From B30-G6 sp964633115 (GTDB lineage: Bacteria; Desulfobacterota; Desulfobacteria; Desulfobacterales; B30-G6): a stretch of DNA of 27,045 nt. Below are positions 1 to 8,432 of the stretch, in pieces. The stretch is from positions 1-27,045 of the forward strand of contig CAZWEO010000069.1 of NCBI GenBank assembly GCA_964633115.1, in the 5' to 3' direction. The notes below the pieces were generated by a model. That model ran no database searches. It saw only the letters and a program-made list of their open reading frames with translations, and was not told where the DNA came from. Made by a program: the position numbers and the translations under genes. Within the stretch, counting starts at the first letter, position 1, and the number at the start of each line of letters is the position of its first letter.

Positions 1-16
1 ATAATAGGTACCACAA

Positions 17-397
17 TTGCCCAGACCACTCATAAATATCGTCTACGTGTTACTTATCGCCGTTGGCCTGGTTGCCATGTATTCGATTTTGAATGCGGGC
101 AATCCCAACAGCTTGCTGCGACCTATTTTCCCGGATCCGGCAAAGGATATCTACGTTGCCATGGGGTCATCCCTGTTTGTTTTCGTGCTCGGCTTTATCG
201 TGTTTTTCACCCGGGACAGCCAGGGATTCCGCAACCTCATCGAAATGAATGCAGAACGCGTCCGCGAATTCAGGCAACAAGGAAAATCCAACGAAGAAAT
301 CGCCGATTCCATTCTGGCGGCCATGGGCAGCCGCAGCGGATACAAGCACAACCTCGCCCGCAAAAAACTGATTGTTTACCTTTCCCATTTTCAATAA
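17..397 (+). CDS. small two-TM membrane protein, function unknown
   Basis: I do not recognise this 126-residue protein. Two hydrophobic stretches are visible, at about residues 7-26 and 46-64, separated by a short polar loop. A basic, soluble C-terminal half follows (about 66-126), rich in Arg, Lys and Glu and likely helical. It is probably an inner-membrane protein with a cytoplasmic tail. The frame is closed by two stops right at the left window edge (2-7), so the gene is complete here. The first start available is TTG at 17. An ATG at residue 21 would cut into the first membrane segment, so TTG is preferred although no strong Shine-Dalgarno sequence is visible. It precedes another small membrane protein on the same strand. 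Confidence 0.6.
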   Translation: MPRPLINIVYVLLIAVGLVAMYSILNAGNPNSLLRPIFPDPAKDIYVAMGSSLFVFVLGFIVFFTRDSQGFRNLIEMNAERVREFRQQGKSNEEIADSILAAMGSRSGYKHNLARKKLIVYLSHFQ

Positions 398-434
398 ATT
401 CAGGTTGCGGATTTGGGTATACTATTAATTTCAC

Positions 435-440
435 TATAAT
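435..440 (+). promoter_or_regulatory. candidate -10 box upstream of the 476 gene
   Basis: A perfect TATAAT lies 35 bases before the ATG at 476. The best -35 partner is a weak TTGGGT at 413-418 with a 16-base spacer. The downstream gene has no clear Shine-Dalgarno sequence. Confidence 0.4.
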
Positions 441-475
441 GCAGCCGGCCTAAGCCAGCATCTTTTTTAATTACC

Positions 476-934
476 ATGAACAACATCTACGCCAACCAGC
501 AATGGATTTATATCGCGCTTATTTTCTTCGGTATCATCGGCTATATTTCATTTATTCGCTGGCGTGATCGCAAATGGATCGAAAATCGATTTAGCGGACA
601 AAAAATTTTAGCCATGAGTTTCGGGGTAAACTATTTTGGCAGGGCCAGCGAACCCGGAAAACCGAGAAAAAGCAGCGGATTTCTGTTACTTCTGCCAGAC
701 GGTATTTTTTACCGTAGCCGGACCGCTAGGTTGGAATTAAGTATCGCAGGGAATAAAATCGCTCATGTGTATCCGGATAACAGCATAAAAGGTGTCAACC
801 TGCATCAGTCGGTCATGAAAATCGATTTTATCAATGAAAATAATGATAGGGACAGTGCCGCTTTCAAAGTCCCCTACCCGCCCCAATGGATACAAGCCAT
901 CGAAAATAATCTGCTTCGCAAGAGCAATAAATAG
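476..934 (+). CDS. single-pass membrane protein, function unknown
   Basis: This 152-residue protein has one N-terminal membrane segment (about residues 10-27) followed by positive residues (RWRDRK), which suggests the C-terminal part faces the cytoplasm. The soluble part alternates short hydrophobic strands with turns (for example FLLLLPDGIFYRS and VMKIDFINEN) and could be a small beta-rich domain of the PH/GRAM kind, but that is only a guess from strand pattern. No catalytic motif is visible. The ATG at 476 follows a T-rich stretch without an obvious ribosome binding site. A perfect TATAAT sits 35 bases upstream. It may be transcribed with, or independently of, the small membrane gene before it. 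Confidence 0.6.
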   Translation: MNNIYANQQWIYIALIFFGIIGYISFIRWRDRKWIENRFSGQKILAMSFGVNYFGRASEPGKPRKSSGFLLLLPDGIFYRSRTARLELSIAGNKIAHVYPDNSIKGVNLHQSVMKIDFINENNDRDSAAFKVPYPPQWIQAIENNLLRKSNK

Positions 935-940
935 ACTGAA

Positions 941-986
941 GGCTGTAGGCTGAAGACTATTAGGCGCCGACAGCTAATAGTTTCAG
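941..986. repeat. intergenic hairpin repeat, family A copy 1
   Basis: The words GGCTGTAGGCT and CTGAAGACTATTAG (950-963) are followed by CTAATAGTTTCAG (974-986). The last is the reverse complement of the second apart from one extra base, so the region can fold as a hairpin. CTATTAGGCGCC (957-968) recurs exactly at 14079-14090, and GGCTGTAGGCT-like words recur after 8280. Confidence 0.6.
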
Positions 987-1049
987 GCTATACTCCGAGT
1001 GTTTAAAGTTTATTGCTATTGTCTACAATATGCCTCTGAGCAACTCGGG

Positions 1050-1144
1050 ATCGGAATCGCTATCGAAATCGCTATCGTTTCAACAGTTCCCACTACCCCC
1101 TGACGCTAGATCTTCGATACCGACCCCGATACCGAATTCGATAC
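1050..1144. repeat. two inverted arrays of 6-base units
   Basis: Five consecutive ATCGNN units lie at 1050-1079, and five CGANNN units (mostly CGATAC) at 1115-1144. The second array is roughly the reverse complement of the first, so together they could form an imperfect cruciform or RNA hairpin. Confidence 0.7.
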
Positions 1145-1280
1145 ATTTTGCTTTCAATTCAGAATTCATTCCACCACCAGATGATAAAAATAAATATTTA
1201 TATCAAATAATTATTATTAAATAACCATATATTTACAATAAATATAATATTTCTCGATAAAAATATTTTTCCGATATGTG

Positions 1281-1309
1281 TTGACATTGATTATTGCTTG
1301 GCATATTGA
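1281..1309 (+). promoter_or_regulatory. candidate promoter of the GntR-family gene
   Basis: A perfect -35 box TTGACA (1281-1286) is followed, after 17 bases, by TATTGA (1304-1309), a poor -10 box. It lies about 60 bases upstream of the ATG at 1371. Confidence 0.4.
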
Positions 1310-1370
1310 GCGGGAAAAATAGTGTTTGAATCGGCATGCTAAATCCATTGCACTATTTTATGGAGACATT

Positions 1371-2114
1371 ATGTTTAAGACAGCCCGAACCAGTACGATA
1401 ACAGAAAAAATTATTAGCCAAATACGAACGGCCATACTAGCAGGAAAATTAAAGCCAGGCGACATATTACCACCCGAAAAAAAGCTCGTGGAACAGTTTG
1501 GGGTAAGCAAGCAAACCTTGCGAGAATCGTTACGAGCCCTGGAACACATGGGGCTGATCGATGTTCGCAAAGGGATCGGCGGTGGTGCCCATATTGTCGA
1601 AGTCGATATGCAATTCACCAAACAAAGCCTTGCCAATTTCCTATATTTTAAAGATTTAACCATCGAAAATCTGTCCGAACTGCGCAAACTCATTGAACCC
1701 CATGCCGCTGCCCAAGCCGCCCAGCACATATCCCCGGAGGACCTTCAGACGCTGGCCCATCTCAACGATGTTGCCCGTGAAAATCTCAACAAACAATTTC
1801 TGCAGGAAATGAGCCACAACGAAATAAACTTCCATCGGGTCATTGCCCAGACCACTGAAAATCCCATATTAATTCTGATTCTCGATTTCGTGGAAGATCT
1901 GCTGGAGGATTTCAAAAAGGTGCTCAAACCGGATTTGGCCTTTTCCAAATCCGTATTGGAGGCCCATGACATGATTTATACGGCCATATATGATGGAGAC
2001 CCGGATAAGGCGTCTATGGAAATGTATCGCCATGTCAGTGATGTTGAAACACATTTGGCCCTGTTGAAGGAAGATATCGATTTGTGGCAAGCCTGCCTGA
2101 AAACCGGCAGCTGA
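1371..2114 (+). CDS. FadR-type GntR family transcriptional regulator
   Basis: This 247-residue DNA-binding regulator has a GntR winged helix at about residues 10-77 (ITEKIISQIRTAILAGKLKPGD, LPPEKKLVEQFGVSKQTLRESL, then a glycine-rich wing). An all-helical FCD ligand-binding domain follows at about 98-235, with an INFHRVIA motif typical of that fold. Regulators of this class usually sense an organic acid and control the adjacent catabolic genes. It is 44 bases upstream of the aldehyde dehydrogenase gene on the same strand, so control of the dehydrogenase-aminotransferase pair is the natural inference. An in-frame TTG at 1326 would add 15 residues, but the ATG at 1371 has a GGAG at 1362-1365 and starts at the usual place for the family. 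Confidence 0.88.
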   Translation: MFKTARTSTITEKIISQIRTAILAGKLKPGDILPPEKKLVEQFGVSKQTLRESLRALEHMGLIDVRKGIGGGAHIVEVDMQFTKQSLANFLYFKDLTIENLSELRKLIEPHAAAQAAQHISPEDLQTLAHLNDVARENLNKQFLQEMSHNEINFHRVIAQTTENPILILILDFVEDLLEDFKKVLKPDLAFSKSVLEAHDMIYTAIYDGDPDKASMEMYRHVSDVETHLALLKEDIDLWQACLKTGS

Positions 2115-2158
2115 TTGCCTACTCCAACATTTAAAATCAAACCATTAAAGGAGGAAAC

Positions 2159-3697
2159 ATGTCTGACACACCCCAAAAATTGAAATACTATGTAGACGGC
2201 CAGTGGCTGGAATCTAAAGCCGAAAAATATATGGAATGCTTCAACCCGTCCACTGGTGAAGTAACGGCCCTGGCGCCCCAATGTACCCAGGATGAAGTTG
2301 ACGCCGCCATCAAGGCCGCCAGCGATGCCTTCCCGGCCTGGTCCACTACGCCTGTAACCAAGAGAGCTCAGGTCCTCTTCAGGATGAAAGCCCTGGTTGA
2401 CAAACATTTCGACGAACTCGTCCACTTGGTCTGTGAAGAAAACGGTAAAGTCTGGGCCGAAGGCGTAGGTTGTATTGCCAAGATGAACGAGGTTGTCGAA
2501 TTTGCGTGTGGAATAGCCCAACTCATGAAGGGTGAGTCCGTTATGGACATCACCGGCGGCTACGACACGGTACAGTACAAAGAACCTCTGGGCGTTTTTG
2601 CCGGGATCGCTCCCTGGAACTTTCCGGCCATGATCCCCCACGGCTGGATGTCGCCCCTGTGCGTGGCCACCGGCAACACCATCGTGATCAAGCCGGCCAG
2701 CTATGTCCCGCGCAGTTCCATGCGAATTATGGACCTGTGGAAAGAGGCCGGACTGCCGGACGGTGTCATCAACCTGGTCACCTGCGGCCGGGAACAGGCC
2801 GAAATCCTGCTGAAGCACCCTGACATCAAGGGTGTCACCTTTGTTGGTTCGACATCGGTCGGCCGTCATGTCTACAAAACCGCTGCAGCCCACGACAAAC
2901 GCGTCCAGGCCTTGTGTGAAGCCAAAAACCATGCCCTGGTGCTCAAAGACTGCAACCTGGACAAGACCGTTGCCGGAATCGCCAACGCCACCTGCGGGTG
3001 TGCGGGAGAACGCTGCATGGCTCTTCCTGTTCTAGTGGTCGAAGAGGAAATTGCAGACGAGTTTGTCGAGAGACTGGTCAAACAGCTTTCACAACTCAAA
3101 ATCGGCCCTGCCTATGACAAGACTTCGGAATTGGGCCCTGTTGTCAATGAAGGCCATAGACAATACGTCAAAGGCTGGATCGAAAAAGGCATCGAAGAGG
3201 GAGCCGAGCTTGTTCTGGACGGGCGCGATGTAAAGGTAGACAAACCTGGATTTGAGAATGGCTTCTACCTCGGGCCCACGGTCTTTGACAATGTCACCCC
3301 CGAAATGTCCGTTGGCTGGAAGGAAATTTTCGGGCCGGTTACCTGTATCAAACGCGTGAAAGATTTCGAGGAAGGTATTACCCTGATGAACTCCAGCGAG
3401 TTCGCCAACGGCTCCGCCATTTACACCCAGAACGGGTACTTTGCCCGTGAATTTTCCCGGCGCACCCACGGCGGCATGGTCGGCATCAACGTGGGTATCC
3501 CGGTACCGGTCGGGATTTTTGGTTTCACCGGTCACAAGAACTCATTTTTCGGAGACCTGCATATCATGGGTATGGACGGTATCCGTTTCTTTACGGAACA
3601 AAAATCCGTAACCGCTCACTGGTTCAGCGACGAGGCTCCGGATTGCAAGGTCGATACCTGGGATGGCATGATCGAAATCCCCGAAGATAAAAAATAA
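2159..3697 (+). CDS. mmsA: CoA-acylating methylmalonate/malonate-semialdehyde dehydrogenase family
   Basis: This 512-residue NAD-dependent aldehyde dehydrogenase belongs to the branch that oxidises malonate or methylmalonate semialdehyde to acetyl- or propionyl-CoA with loss of CO2 (MmsA/IolA). Visible landmarks are the oxyanion motif PWNFP (Asn154), the NAD loop GSTSVG (230-235), the family-typical AKNH (255-258) and the nucleophile Cys286 in AGERCMA. The length fits the family. The Shine-Dalgarno AAGGAGG sits just before the ATG. A FadR-type regulator lies upstream and a class III aminotransferase downstream, suggesting transamination of an amino acid to a semialdehyde that this enzyme then converts to an acyl-CoA. 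The segment before AKNH reads LCE where the family usually has LAG, which may alter substrate use. Another semialdehyde, such as sulfoacetaldehyde, is possible. Confidence 0.85.
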   Translation: MSDTPQKLKYYVDGQWLESKAEKYMECFNPSTGEVTALAPQCTQDEVDAAIKAASDAFPAWSTTPVTKRAQVLFRMKALVDKHFDELVHLVCEENGKVWAEGVGCIAKMNEVVEFACGIAQLMKGESVMDITGGYDTVQYKEPLGVFAGIAPWNFPAMIPHGWMSPLCVATGNTIVIKPASYVPRSSMRIMDLWKEAGLPDGVINLVTCGREQAEILLKHPDIKGVTFVGSTSVGRHVYKTAAAHDKRVQALCEAKNHALVLKDCNLDKTVAGIANATCGCAGERCMALPVLVVEEEIADEFVERLVKQLSQLKIGPAYDKTSELGPVVNEGHRQYVKGWIEKGIEEGAELVLDGRDVKVDKPGFENGFYLGPTVFDNVTPEMSVGWKEIFGPVTCIKRVKDFEEGITLMNSSEFANGSAIYTQNGYFAREFSRRTHGGMVGINVGIPVPVGIFGFTGHKNSFFGDLHIMGMDGIRFFTEQKSVTAHWFSDEAPDCKVDTWDGMIEIPEDKK

Positions 3698-3804
3698 CGG
3701 CCAGTTTCACATGGATCAACCCTGAAAAAACCGGTATGGGGTTCTTTTCGAGCAGGAAAGATCTCCTACCGGGATTGCCAACCCTATAATAAGGAGTTAG
3801 GTCA

Positions 3805-5184
3805 ATGAGTGAGATTGAAAACAGAGTCAAGCAGATGGCTGAGCACACATTTGGGACATGGAACTGGCAGAAAAACTGGCAGGCACCGCTGCTGATCAAG
3901 GATGCGGAAGGTGTCTATTTTATGGACAGCAATGACAAGCGCTACCTGGATTTCTCCTCGCAACTCATGTGTTCAAACCTGGGCCATAAAAACAAAGCCA
4001 TCATCGAGGCTATTCAGAAACAGGCCGAAAAGCTGCCTTATATAGCCCCGGGGTTCACGACCGAAGTGGCGGTAGAAGCGGTTGAGGCCCTGCGGACCAT
4101 ACTACCCGCAGGATTAAGCCGGCTTTTCTTTTCCACCAGCGGCACCGAAGCCAACGATGGCGCCCTGGTGATGGTACGCCAATCCAAGGCGCCGGCATAC
4201 AAGGTCATTTCCCGTTATCATTCCTACCACGGTGCCACGCCGGCGGGTATGGCGTTTACGGGAGATCCGCGTCGGTGGCCGGTGGAAAAAGTCCGCTACA
4301 CCGTGGACGGTGTGCGCTTTGCACCGGACTGCTATTGCTACCGATGTCCTTTCGGTCAGACCTATCCGGATTGCAAAGTGCAGTGCGCACGCTATCTTGA
4401 TTATATGATCAAGGAAGAAGGCAATGTTGCCGCTATCATAGTCGAACCGGTTGTGGGTACCAACGGCCGCTTGGTACCGCCGCCGGAGTATTTTCCCATG
4501 GTTCGCAAGATTTGTGATGAAAACCAGGTTCTGCTGATCGCCGATGAAGTCATGACCGGGTGGTTCCGAACCGGTCCGGCATTCGCCATGCAAAACTGGG
4601 ATGTCGTCCCGGATATCATGACCACCGCCAAGGGATGTACCTCGGCCTATACACCGCTGGGCATGACGGTTGCGACCGAGGCGGTGGCTGATTTTTTTGA
4701 GGAAGAGTTTTTCTGCCATGGGCATACCTACGCCTACCATGCCCTGTCGCTTTCGGCTGTTAAGCCCGCTGTGGCTGAATACCGCAAACTATTCGAGACC
4801 GGGCAACCCCAAAAAGTCGCAGCTTACCTGAAAGAAAAACTTTTTGACCTTGCCGAAAAGCATGACTGCGTCGGCGATGTTCGTGGCATGGGGCATTTCT
4901 GGGGTCTTGAAATCGTCAAGAACCGCGAGACCCGGGAGCCCTTTGACGTAAAGGCCGACAAGTTGTCAGGCAAAGCCCTGATGACCGGAAAAATTTCGGC
5001 GGCGGCCATGCAGCAGGGGCTTTACGTTGTTCCCTGGTATGATACCCTCACCATCGCCCCGCCGCTAATCATTAGCGAGGATCAGGTCGATGAGGCGCTG
5101 GCCATGCTTGACAAAGCGTTGGCGGTTGGTGACCAGGAAGCCGACAAGACTGGTGTGGCAGTATCCATGAGCTCCGAATATTAG
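3805..5184 (+). CDS. class III PLP-dependent aminotransferase, Cys-rich insert
   Basis: This 459-residue fold-type I aminotransferase is likely to convert an omega-amino acid plus an oxo-acid into a semialdehyde. The cofactor site is clear: TSGTEAND (111-118), YHSYHGAT (138-145), the Asp of ADEVMTGWFRTG (Asp247), and the PLP lysine Lys276 in TTAKG. Between the small helices at about 176-194 there are five cysteines in the pattern C-x-C-x2-C-x8-C-x3-C, a possible metal site absent from most family members that I know. The gene follows the semialdehyde dehydrogenase by 107 bases, with AAGGAG at 3791-3796, and ends just before a strong terminator. Candidate substrates are beta-alanine, 3-aminoisobutyrate or taurine. 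The sequence does not decide between them, but the MmsA-type partner favours beta-alanine or aminoisobutyrate. Confidence 0.85.
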   Translation: MSEIENRVKQMAEHTFGTWNWQKNWQAPLLIKDAEGVYFMDSNDKRYLDFSSQLMCSNLGHKNKAIIEAIQKQAEKLPYIAPGFTTEVAVEAVEALRTILPAGLSRLFFSTSGTEANDGALVMVRQSKAPAYKVISRYHSYHGATPAGMAFTGDPRRWPVEKVRYTVDGVRFAPDCYCYRCPFGQTYPDCKVQCARYLDYMIKEEGNVAAIIVEPVVGTNGRLVPPPEYFPMVRKICDENQVLLIADEVMTGWFRTGPAFAMQNWDVVPDIMTTAKGCTSAYTPLGMTVATEAVADFFEEEFFCHGHTYAYHALSLSAVKPAVAEYRKLFETGQPQKVAAYLKEKLFDLAEKHDCVGDVRGMGHFWGLEIVKNRETREPFDVKADKLSGKALMTGKISAAAMQQGLYVVPWYDTLTIAPPLIISEDQVDEALAMLDKALAVGDQEADKTGVAVSMSSEY

Positions 5185-5223
5185 AAACAAATGCGGCGCC
5201 CATCTTGGGCGCCGCATTTGTTT
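5185..5223 (+). terminator. strong intrinsic terminator after the aminotransferase gene
   Basis: A perfect 17-base inverted repeat, AAACAAATGCGGCGCCC (5185-5201) and its complement (5207-5223), is separated by a 5-base loop. The right arm ends in a T-run. It starts one base after the stop codon and should end the regulator-dehydrogenase-aminotransferase transcript. Confidence 0.93.
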
Positions 5224-5308
5224 TAAAGTCCAAATTAATCGAATGATTACCTAAAAAGACTTATTTAGGTTCTACCCACGTTAATATTTCCAAGTTTGGA
5301 ATGCACGC

Positions 5309-8278
5309 ATGTCCCTTCCCATTGACAAGCTGTTAAAAGGTTTTGATCCGCGCTTTAAAATCTTCCATGAACTCATGGCCAAAAAAGTGCGCGATGTGCT
5401 CCTGGTTTCGACGCCCTATGATGCCTGGATTATGGAAGAGGATGTTCGCTTGTCGGAACGGATCATCCATGAATACCGGGGGCTGAATCTCAGTAATCCG
5501 CCCCGGCTCACCTGGGTTTCATCTGTCGAAGAAGCTCTGATCGCGTTGGAAACCAGATCATTTGATATGGTCATCACCATGCCCAGCATTGCGGATGCCA
5601 GTTGTTTTGCACTGGGTGCCAAGGTCAAGGAACAAGATCCCAACCTGCCGGTGATCCTATTTGCCCATAGCGCCATAAGTTCGGTAGAATTTTATCCCGG
5701 CCATACAAAACCGGCAGGGATTGACCGAGCCTTTGTTTGGTCCGGCAATACCGATATCCTGGTTGCGCTGATAAAAAGTGCCGAAGATCGCTTGAATGTT
5801 GACTACGATACATCTTCAGCCGGTATCCGCGTACTGCTGTTCATTGAAGATTCACCTCAATATTTAAGCTCGTTGTTGCCAATCTTTTATCGTGAATTGG
5901 TCAGTCAAACCCAGGCTGTCATGGAAGAGGGTCTCAATGAAGAGCACCGGCTTCTGACCATGCGGGCCAGGCCTAAGATCCTCATCGCTGAAAACTATGA
6001 GGCTGCAATGGCCCTGTACGAACAATACAAACCTTACGTTCATGGCGTAATTTCCGATGTTCGTTTCCCCCGCGAAGGAAAATTGTGTCCGGATTCAGGC
6101 ATCGATCTCTTGACAAAAATTAAAGCAGACCGCTGGGATGTACCCCTGTTGCTCATGAGTTCTGAGCCATCCAACGCCGAGAAAGCCGCAGGGATCCCCT
6201 CTTATTTTATTGATAAAAATTCGCGGACGCTACATGCCGACGTGCACGCCTATTTTATGGAGCATCTGGGATTTGGTGATTTTGTATTCAGATTGCCGGA
6301 CGGACAGGCGGTGGCACGAGCTAGCAATTTGAGATCGCTTGAAAAAGAGATGACCACCATCCCGGATGAATCGCTGGTATTTCATGCCGACCGCAATGAT
6401 TTCTCGCGCTGGCTGTTTGCACGCACCGAAATCATTTTGGCCTCCAAATTGCGCCCGGCTCGTCTGGATGATTTTTCCAACGATATCAATTCCATCAGGG
6501 AATTTCTGGTTGATGCCATCCATGAAAGACGCCGCAGCCGACAAAAAGGGGTCATCGTTAACTTTGATGCCCATGATTTCGATCCTGATACGGAATTTTT
6601 TAAAATCGGCAAGGGATCCGTTGGGGGCAAAGCCAGGGGCTTAGCCTTTGCTTCCGATCTCTTGCGCGGTCATGCCGAGAACTTTAAAAACTTTAAAGAC
6701 GTAAATATTATGGTCCCCAATTCCTTGGTCATTACCACGGAAGGATTTGAGGCCTTTATTCGTGACAACAACATATTGGAAATCGCTAATACCGATAAAT
6801 CCGACGAAGAAATTGCTGACATCTTTCTGAAGGCCACATTTCCAAAATGGATTCGCGACGATTTAGAAGTCTATCTCAAAACCGTCAACTACCCGATTGC
6901 CGTGCGTTCTTCAAGTTTATTGGAAGACGCTCAGTTTCGTGCCTATGCCGGTCTTTACCGGACCTATATGCTAGCCAACGATTGTCCCAGCTTTATTCAG
7001 CGCACTGAGCATGTCATCAATGCCATTAAGCTCGTTTATGCTTCCACCTATTTTCAAGGACCTAAATCATTTTCCCGTCGGGTGGGACACCGCACCGAGG
7101 AAGAAAAAATGGCCGTCATTATCCAGGCCATGGTCGGGGATAACTACGGTGAGCATTTTTATCCCGCACTTTCAGGCGTGGCGCAATCCCATAATTATTA
7201 TCCTTTTTCACACATGAAACCCGAAGAAGGAATCGCAACGATTGCCTTGGGTTTGGGCAAAATGGTGGTTGAGGGCGAAAAGACGCTGCGGTTTTCACCC
7301 AAATATCCGCAACTGCTTCCCCAACGCTCGACGGTGGAAGACATTTTGGAAAACTCCCAACGCCATTTTTATACACTTAAATTGGAACAGTCCTGCTCAA
7401 CCCTATCCATTAATGACACTTTTCATCTGGATAAACGCGAAGTTTCCGATGCAGAGAATGAGTACCCCCTCACAGTTTTATCCAGCAGCTATCTCCCTGA
7501 AGAACAACGCATCCGAGACACTGCCCATGGGCCTGGATACCGACTGATCACCTTTGCGCAAATACTGAAATACGGTTTTTTCCCTCTGGCGGACATCATT
7601 ACCGAATTCCTTTCCATCGGACAAAAAGGCATGGGCTGCCCCGTAGAGATTGAATTCTCCGTTGATCTTGGCCAAGCTCGAAATACAGCACCGACTTTTG
7701 CGCTGCTGCAACTTAGACCCATGACCGCCAGGGCGGAATTGGAAACAATTGATATCCGCAGCCAAGAAATTGATAATGCCTTTTGTTATTCAACCAATGC
7801 TTTGGGGAATGCCCATAAAACTGACATCACCGATATTGTCTTTGTAAAACCGGATGGATTCGATCCAGCCAAAACAGTTGAAATCGCCAGAGAAATCGGA
7901 GATATCAACAAACGTTTTTCTCAAGGAGACCGAAAATACCTGTTGATTGGACCTGGGCGTTGGGGATCTGCTGACCGCTGGCTGGGAATTCCAGTTGGGT
8001 GGGCTGACATTTGCAATGTGGATGTCATAACGGAAACGAGTTCCAGCCGCCTGAATGCCGAACCTTCTCAGGGCTCTCATTTCTTCCATAACATTACAAC
8101 AATGGGAATTAATTATATTTCGGTATCTGAAAAAAATGGTGGATTTATTGATTGGGACTGGTTGTTATCCTTGACTACAGCCCAGGAACTGACCTATGTA
8201 CGCTATGTCACAGTCGACAAGCCTGTTACCGTTAAGGTCGATGGACGTACATCGAGATGCGTCATGTTAAAAGAGTAA
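5309..8278 (+). CDS. receiver-like / PEP-pyruvate-binding (PPDK N-terminal) fusion protein
   Basis: The 989 residues read as three parts. Residues about 28-160 form a degenerate Rossmann or receiver-like domain. Residues about 172-320 look like a receiver domain, with the acidic pair Glu180-Asp181, Asp250 in SDVRFP as the likely phosphoacceptor, Ser284/285 and Lys303. From about 433 comes the ATP-binding domain of PEP synthase and pyruvate phosphate dikinase: GKGSVGGKARGL (434-445), VRSSSLLED (532-540), and LLQLRPM near its end. The swivelling phosphohistidine domain and the PEP/pyruvate barrel of the true enzymes are absent. Instead about 180 C-terminal residues carry GPGRWGS and SQGSHFFHN motifs. 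It is therefore not a PEP synthase. An ATP-dependent phosphotransfer or sensing role is inference. It stands alone between a terminator and gdhA. The ATG at 5309 has only a weak GGA upstream. Confidence 0.72.
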   Translation: MSLPIDKLLKGFDPRFKIFHELMAKKVRDVLLVSTPYDAWIMEEDVRLSERIIHEYRGLNLSNPPRLTWVSSVEEALIALETRSFDMVITMPSIADASCFALGAKVKEQDPNLPVILFAHSAISSVEFYPGHTKPAGIDRAFVWSGNTDILVALIKSAEDRLNVDYDTSSAGIRVLLFIEDSPQYLSSLLPIFYRELVSQTQAVMEEGLNEEHRLLTMRARPKILIAENYEAAMALYEQYKPYVHGVISDVRFPREGKLCPDSGIDLLTKIKADRWDVPLLLMSSEPSNAEKAAGIPSYFIDKNSRTLHADVHAYFMEHLGFGDFVFRLPDGQAVARASNLRSLEKEMTTIPDESLVFHADRNDFSRWLFARTEIILASKLRPARLDDFSNDINSIREFLVDAIHERRRSRQKGVIVNFDAHDFDPDTEFFKIGKGSVGGKARGLAFASDLLRGHAENFKNFKDVNIMVPNSLVITTEGFEAFIRDNNILEIANTDKSDEEIADIFLKATFPKWIRDDLEVYLKTVNYPIAVRSSSLLEDAQFRAYAGLYRTYMLANDCPSFIQRTEHVINAIKLVYASTYFQGPKSFSRRVGHRTEEEKMAVIIQAMVGDNYGEHFYPALSGVAQSHNYYPFSHMKPEEGIATIALGLGKMVVEGEKTLRFSPKYPQLLPQRSTVEDILENSQRHFYTLKLEQSCSTLSINDTFHLDKREVSDAENEYPLTVLSSSYLPEEQRIRDTAHGPGYRLITFAQILKYGFFPLADIITEFLSIGQKGMGCPVEIEFSVDLGQARNTAPTFALLQLRPMTARAELETIDIRSQEIDNAFCYSTNALGNAHKTDITDIVFVKPDGFDPAKTVEIAREIGDINKRFSQGDRKYLLIGPGRWGSADRWLGIPVGWADICNVDVITETSSSRLNAEPSQGSHFFHNITTMGINYISVSEKNGGFIDWDWLLSLTTAQELTYVRYVTVDKPVTVKVDGRTSRCVMLKE

Positions 8279-8280
8279 CA

Positions 8281-8345
8281 CTAGGCTGTAGGCTATAGAC
8301 TGTTAGACTGAAGACTTTCAGGCTTTTAGTAGGGGGCTTTTAGTC
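8281..8345. repeat. intergenic hairpin repeat, family A copy 2
   Basis: The words AGGCTGTAGGCT, GACTGAAGACT and TTCAGGCT occur in the same style as at 941-986. AGACTGAAGACTTTCAGGCT is partly self-complementary. It lies directly after the stop of the PPDK-like gene. Confidence 0.5.
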
Positions 8346-8432
8346 TTACAGAAATAGAATATTTTAATATGGTTTAGAAGGCCATCGGTTTAAAACATTA
8401 AACAAGGAAAGTAATAACATTAGGAGGCATAT

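Larger units (their letters stand above)
935..1370. other. 436-bp spacer with repeats and AT-rich DNA
   Basis: No convincing gene is present. From left to right it holds a GGCTGTAGGCT-type hairpin (about 941-986), two inverted arrays of 6-base units (1050-1144), a very AT-rich stretch (about 1185-1270), and a candidate promoter with a TTGACA box at 1281-1286 for the GntR-family gene. An open frame at 1030-1224 is built from the repeat units and is not credible as a gene. Confidence 0.6.

Noticed and set aside
1030..1224. 64-codon ORF in the repeat spacer
   Set aside because: Its N-terminal half is only the translated 6-base repeat (SGSESLSKSL) and the rest is AT-rich DNA; no ribosome binding site or domain.
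1976..2932. 318-codon minus-strand ORF opposite the GntR and dehydrogenase genes
   Set aside because: It is antisense to two well-supported family proteins and shows no domain; typical shadow frame of G+C-richer coding DNA.
4114..4740. 208-codon minus-strand ORF inside the aminotransferase gene
   Set aside because: Fully antisense to a conserved enzyme, with no recognisable motif.
5309..8278. Annotation as phosphoenolpyruvate synthase (ppsA) or PPDK
   Set aside because: The phosphohistidine and PEP/pyruvate barrel domains needed for those reactions are absent.
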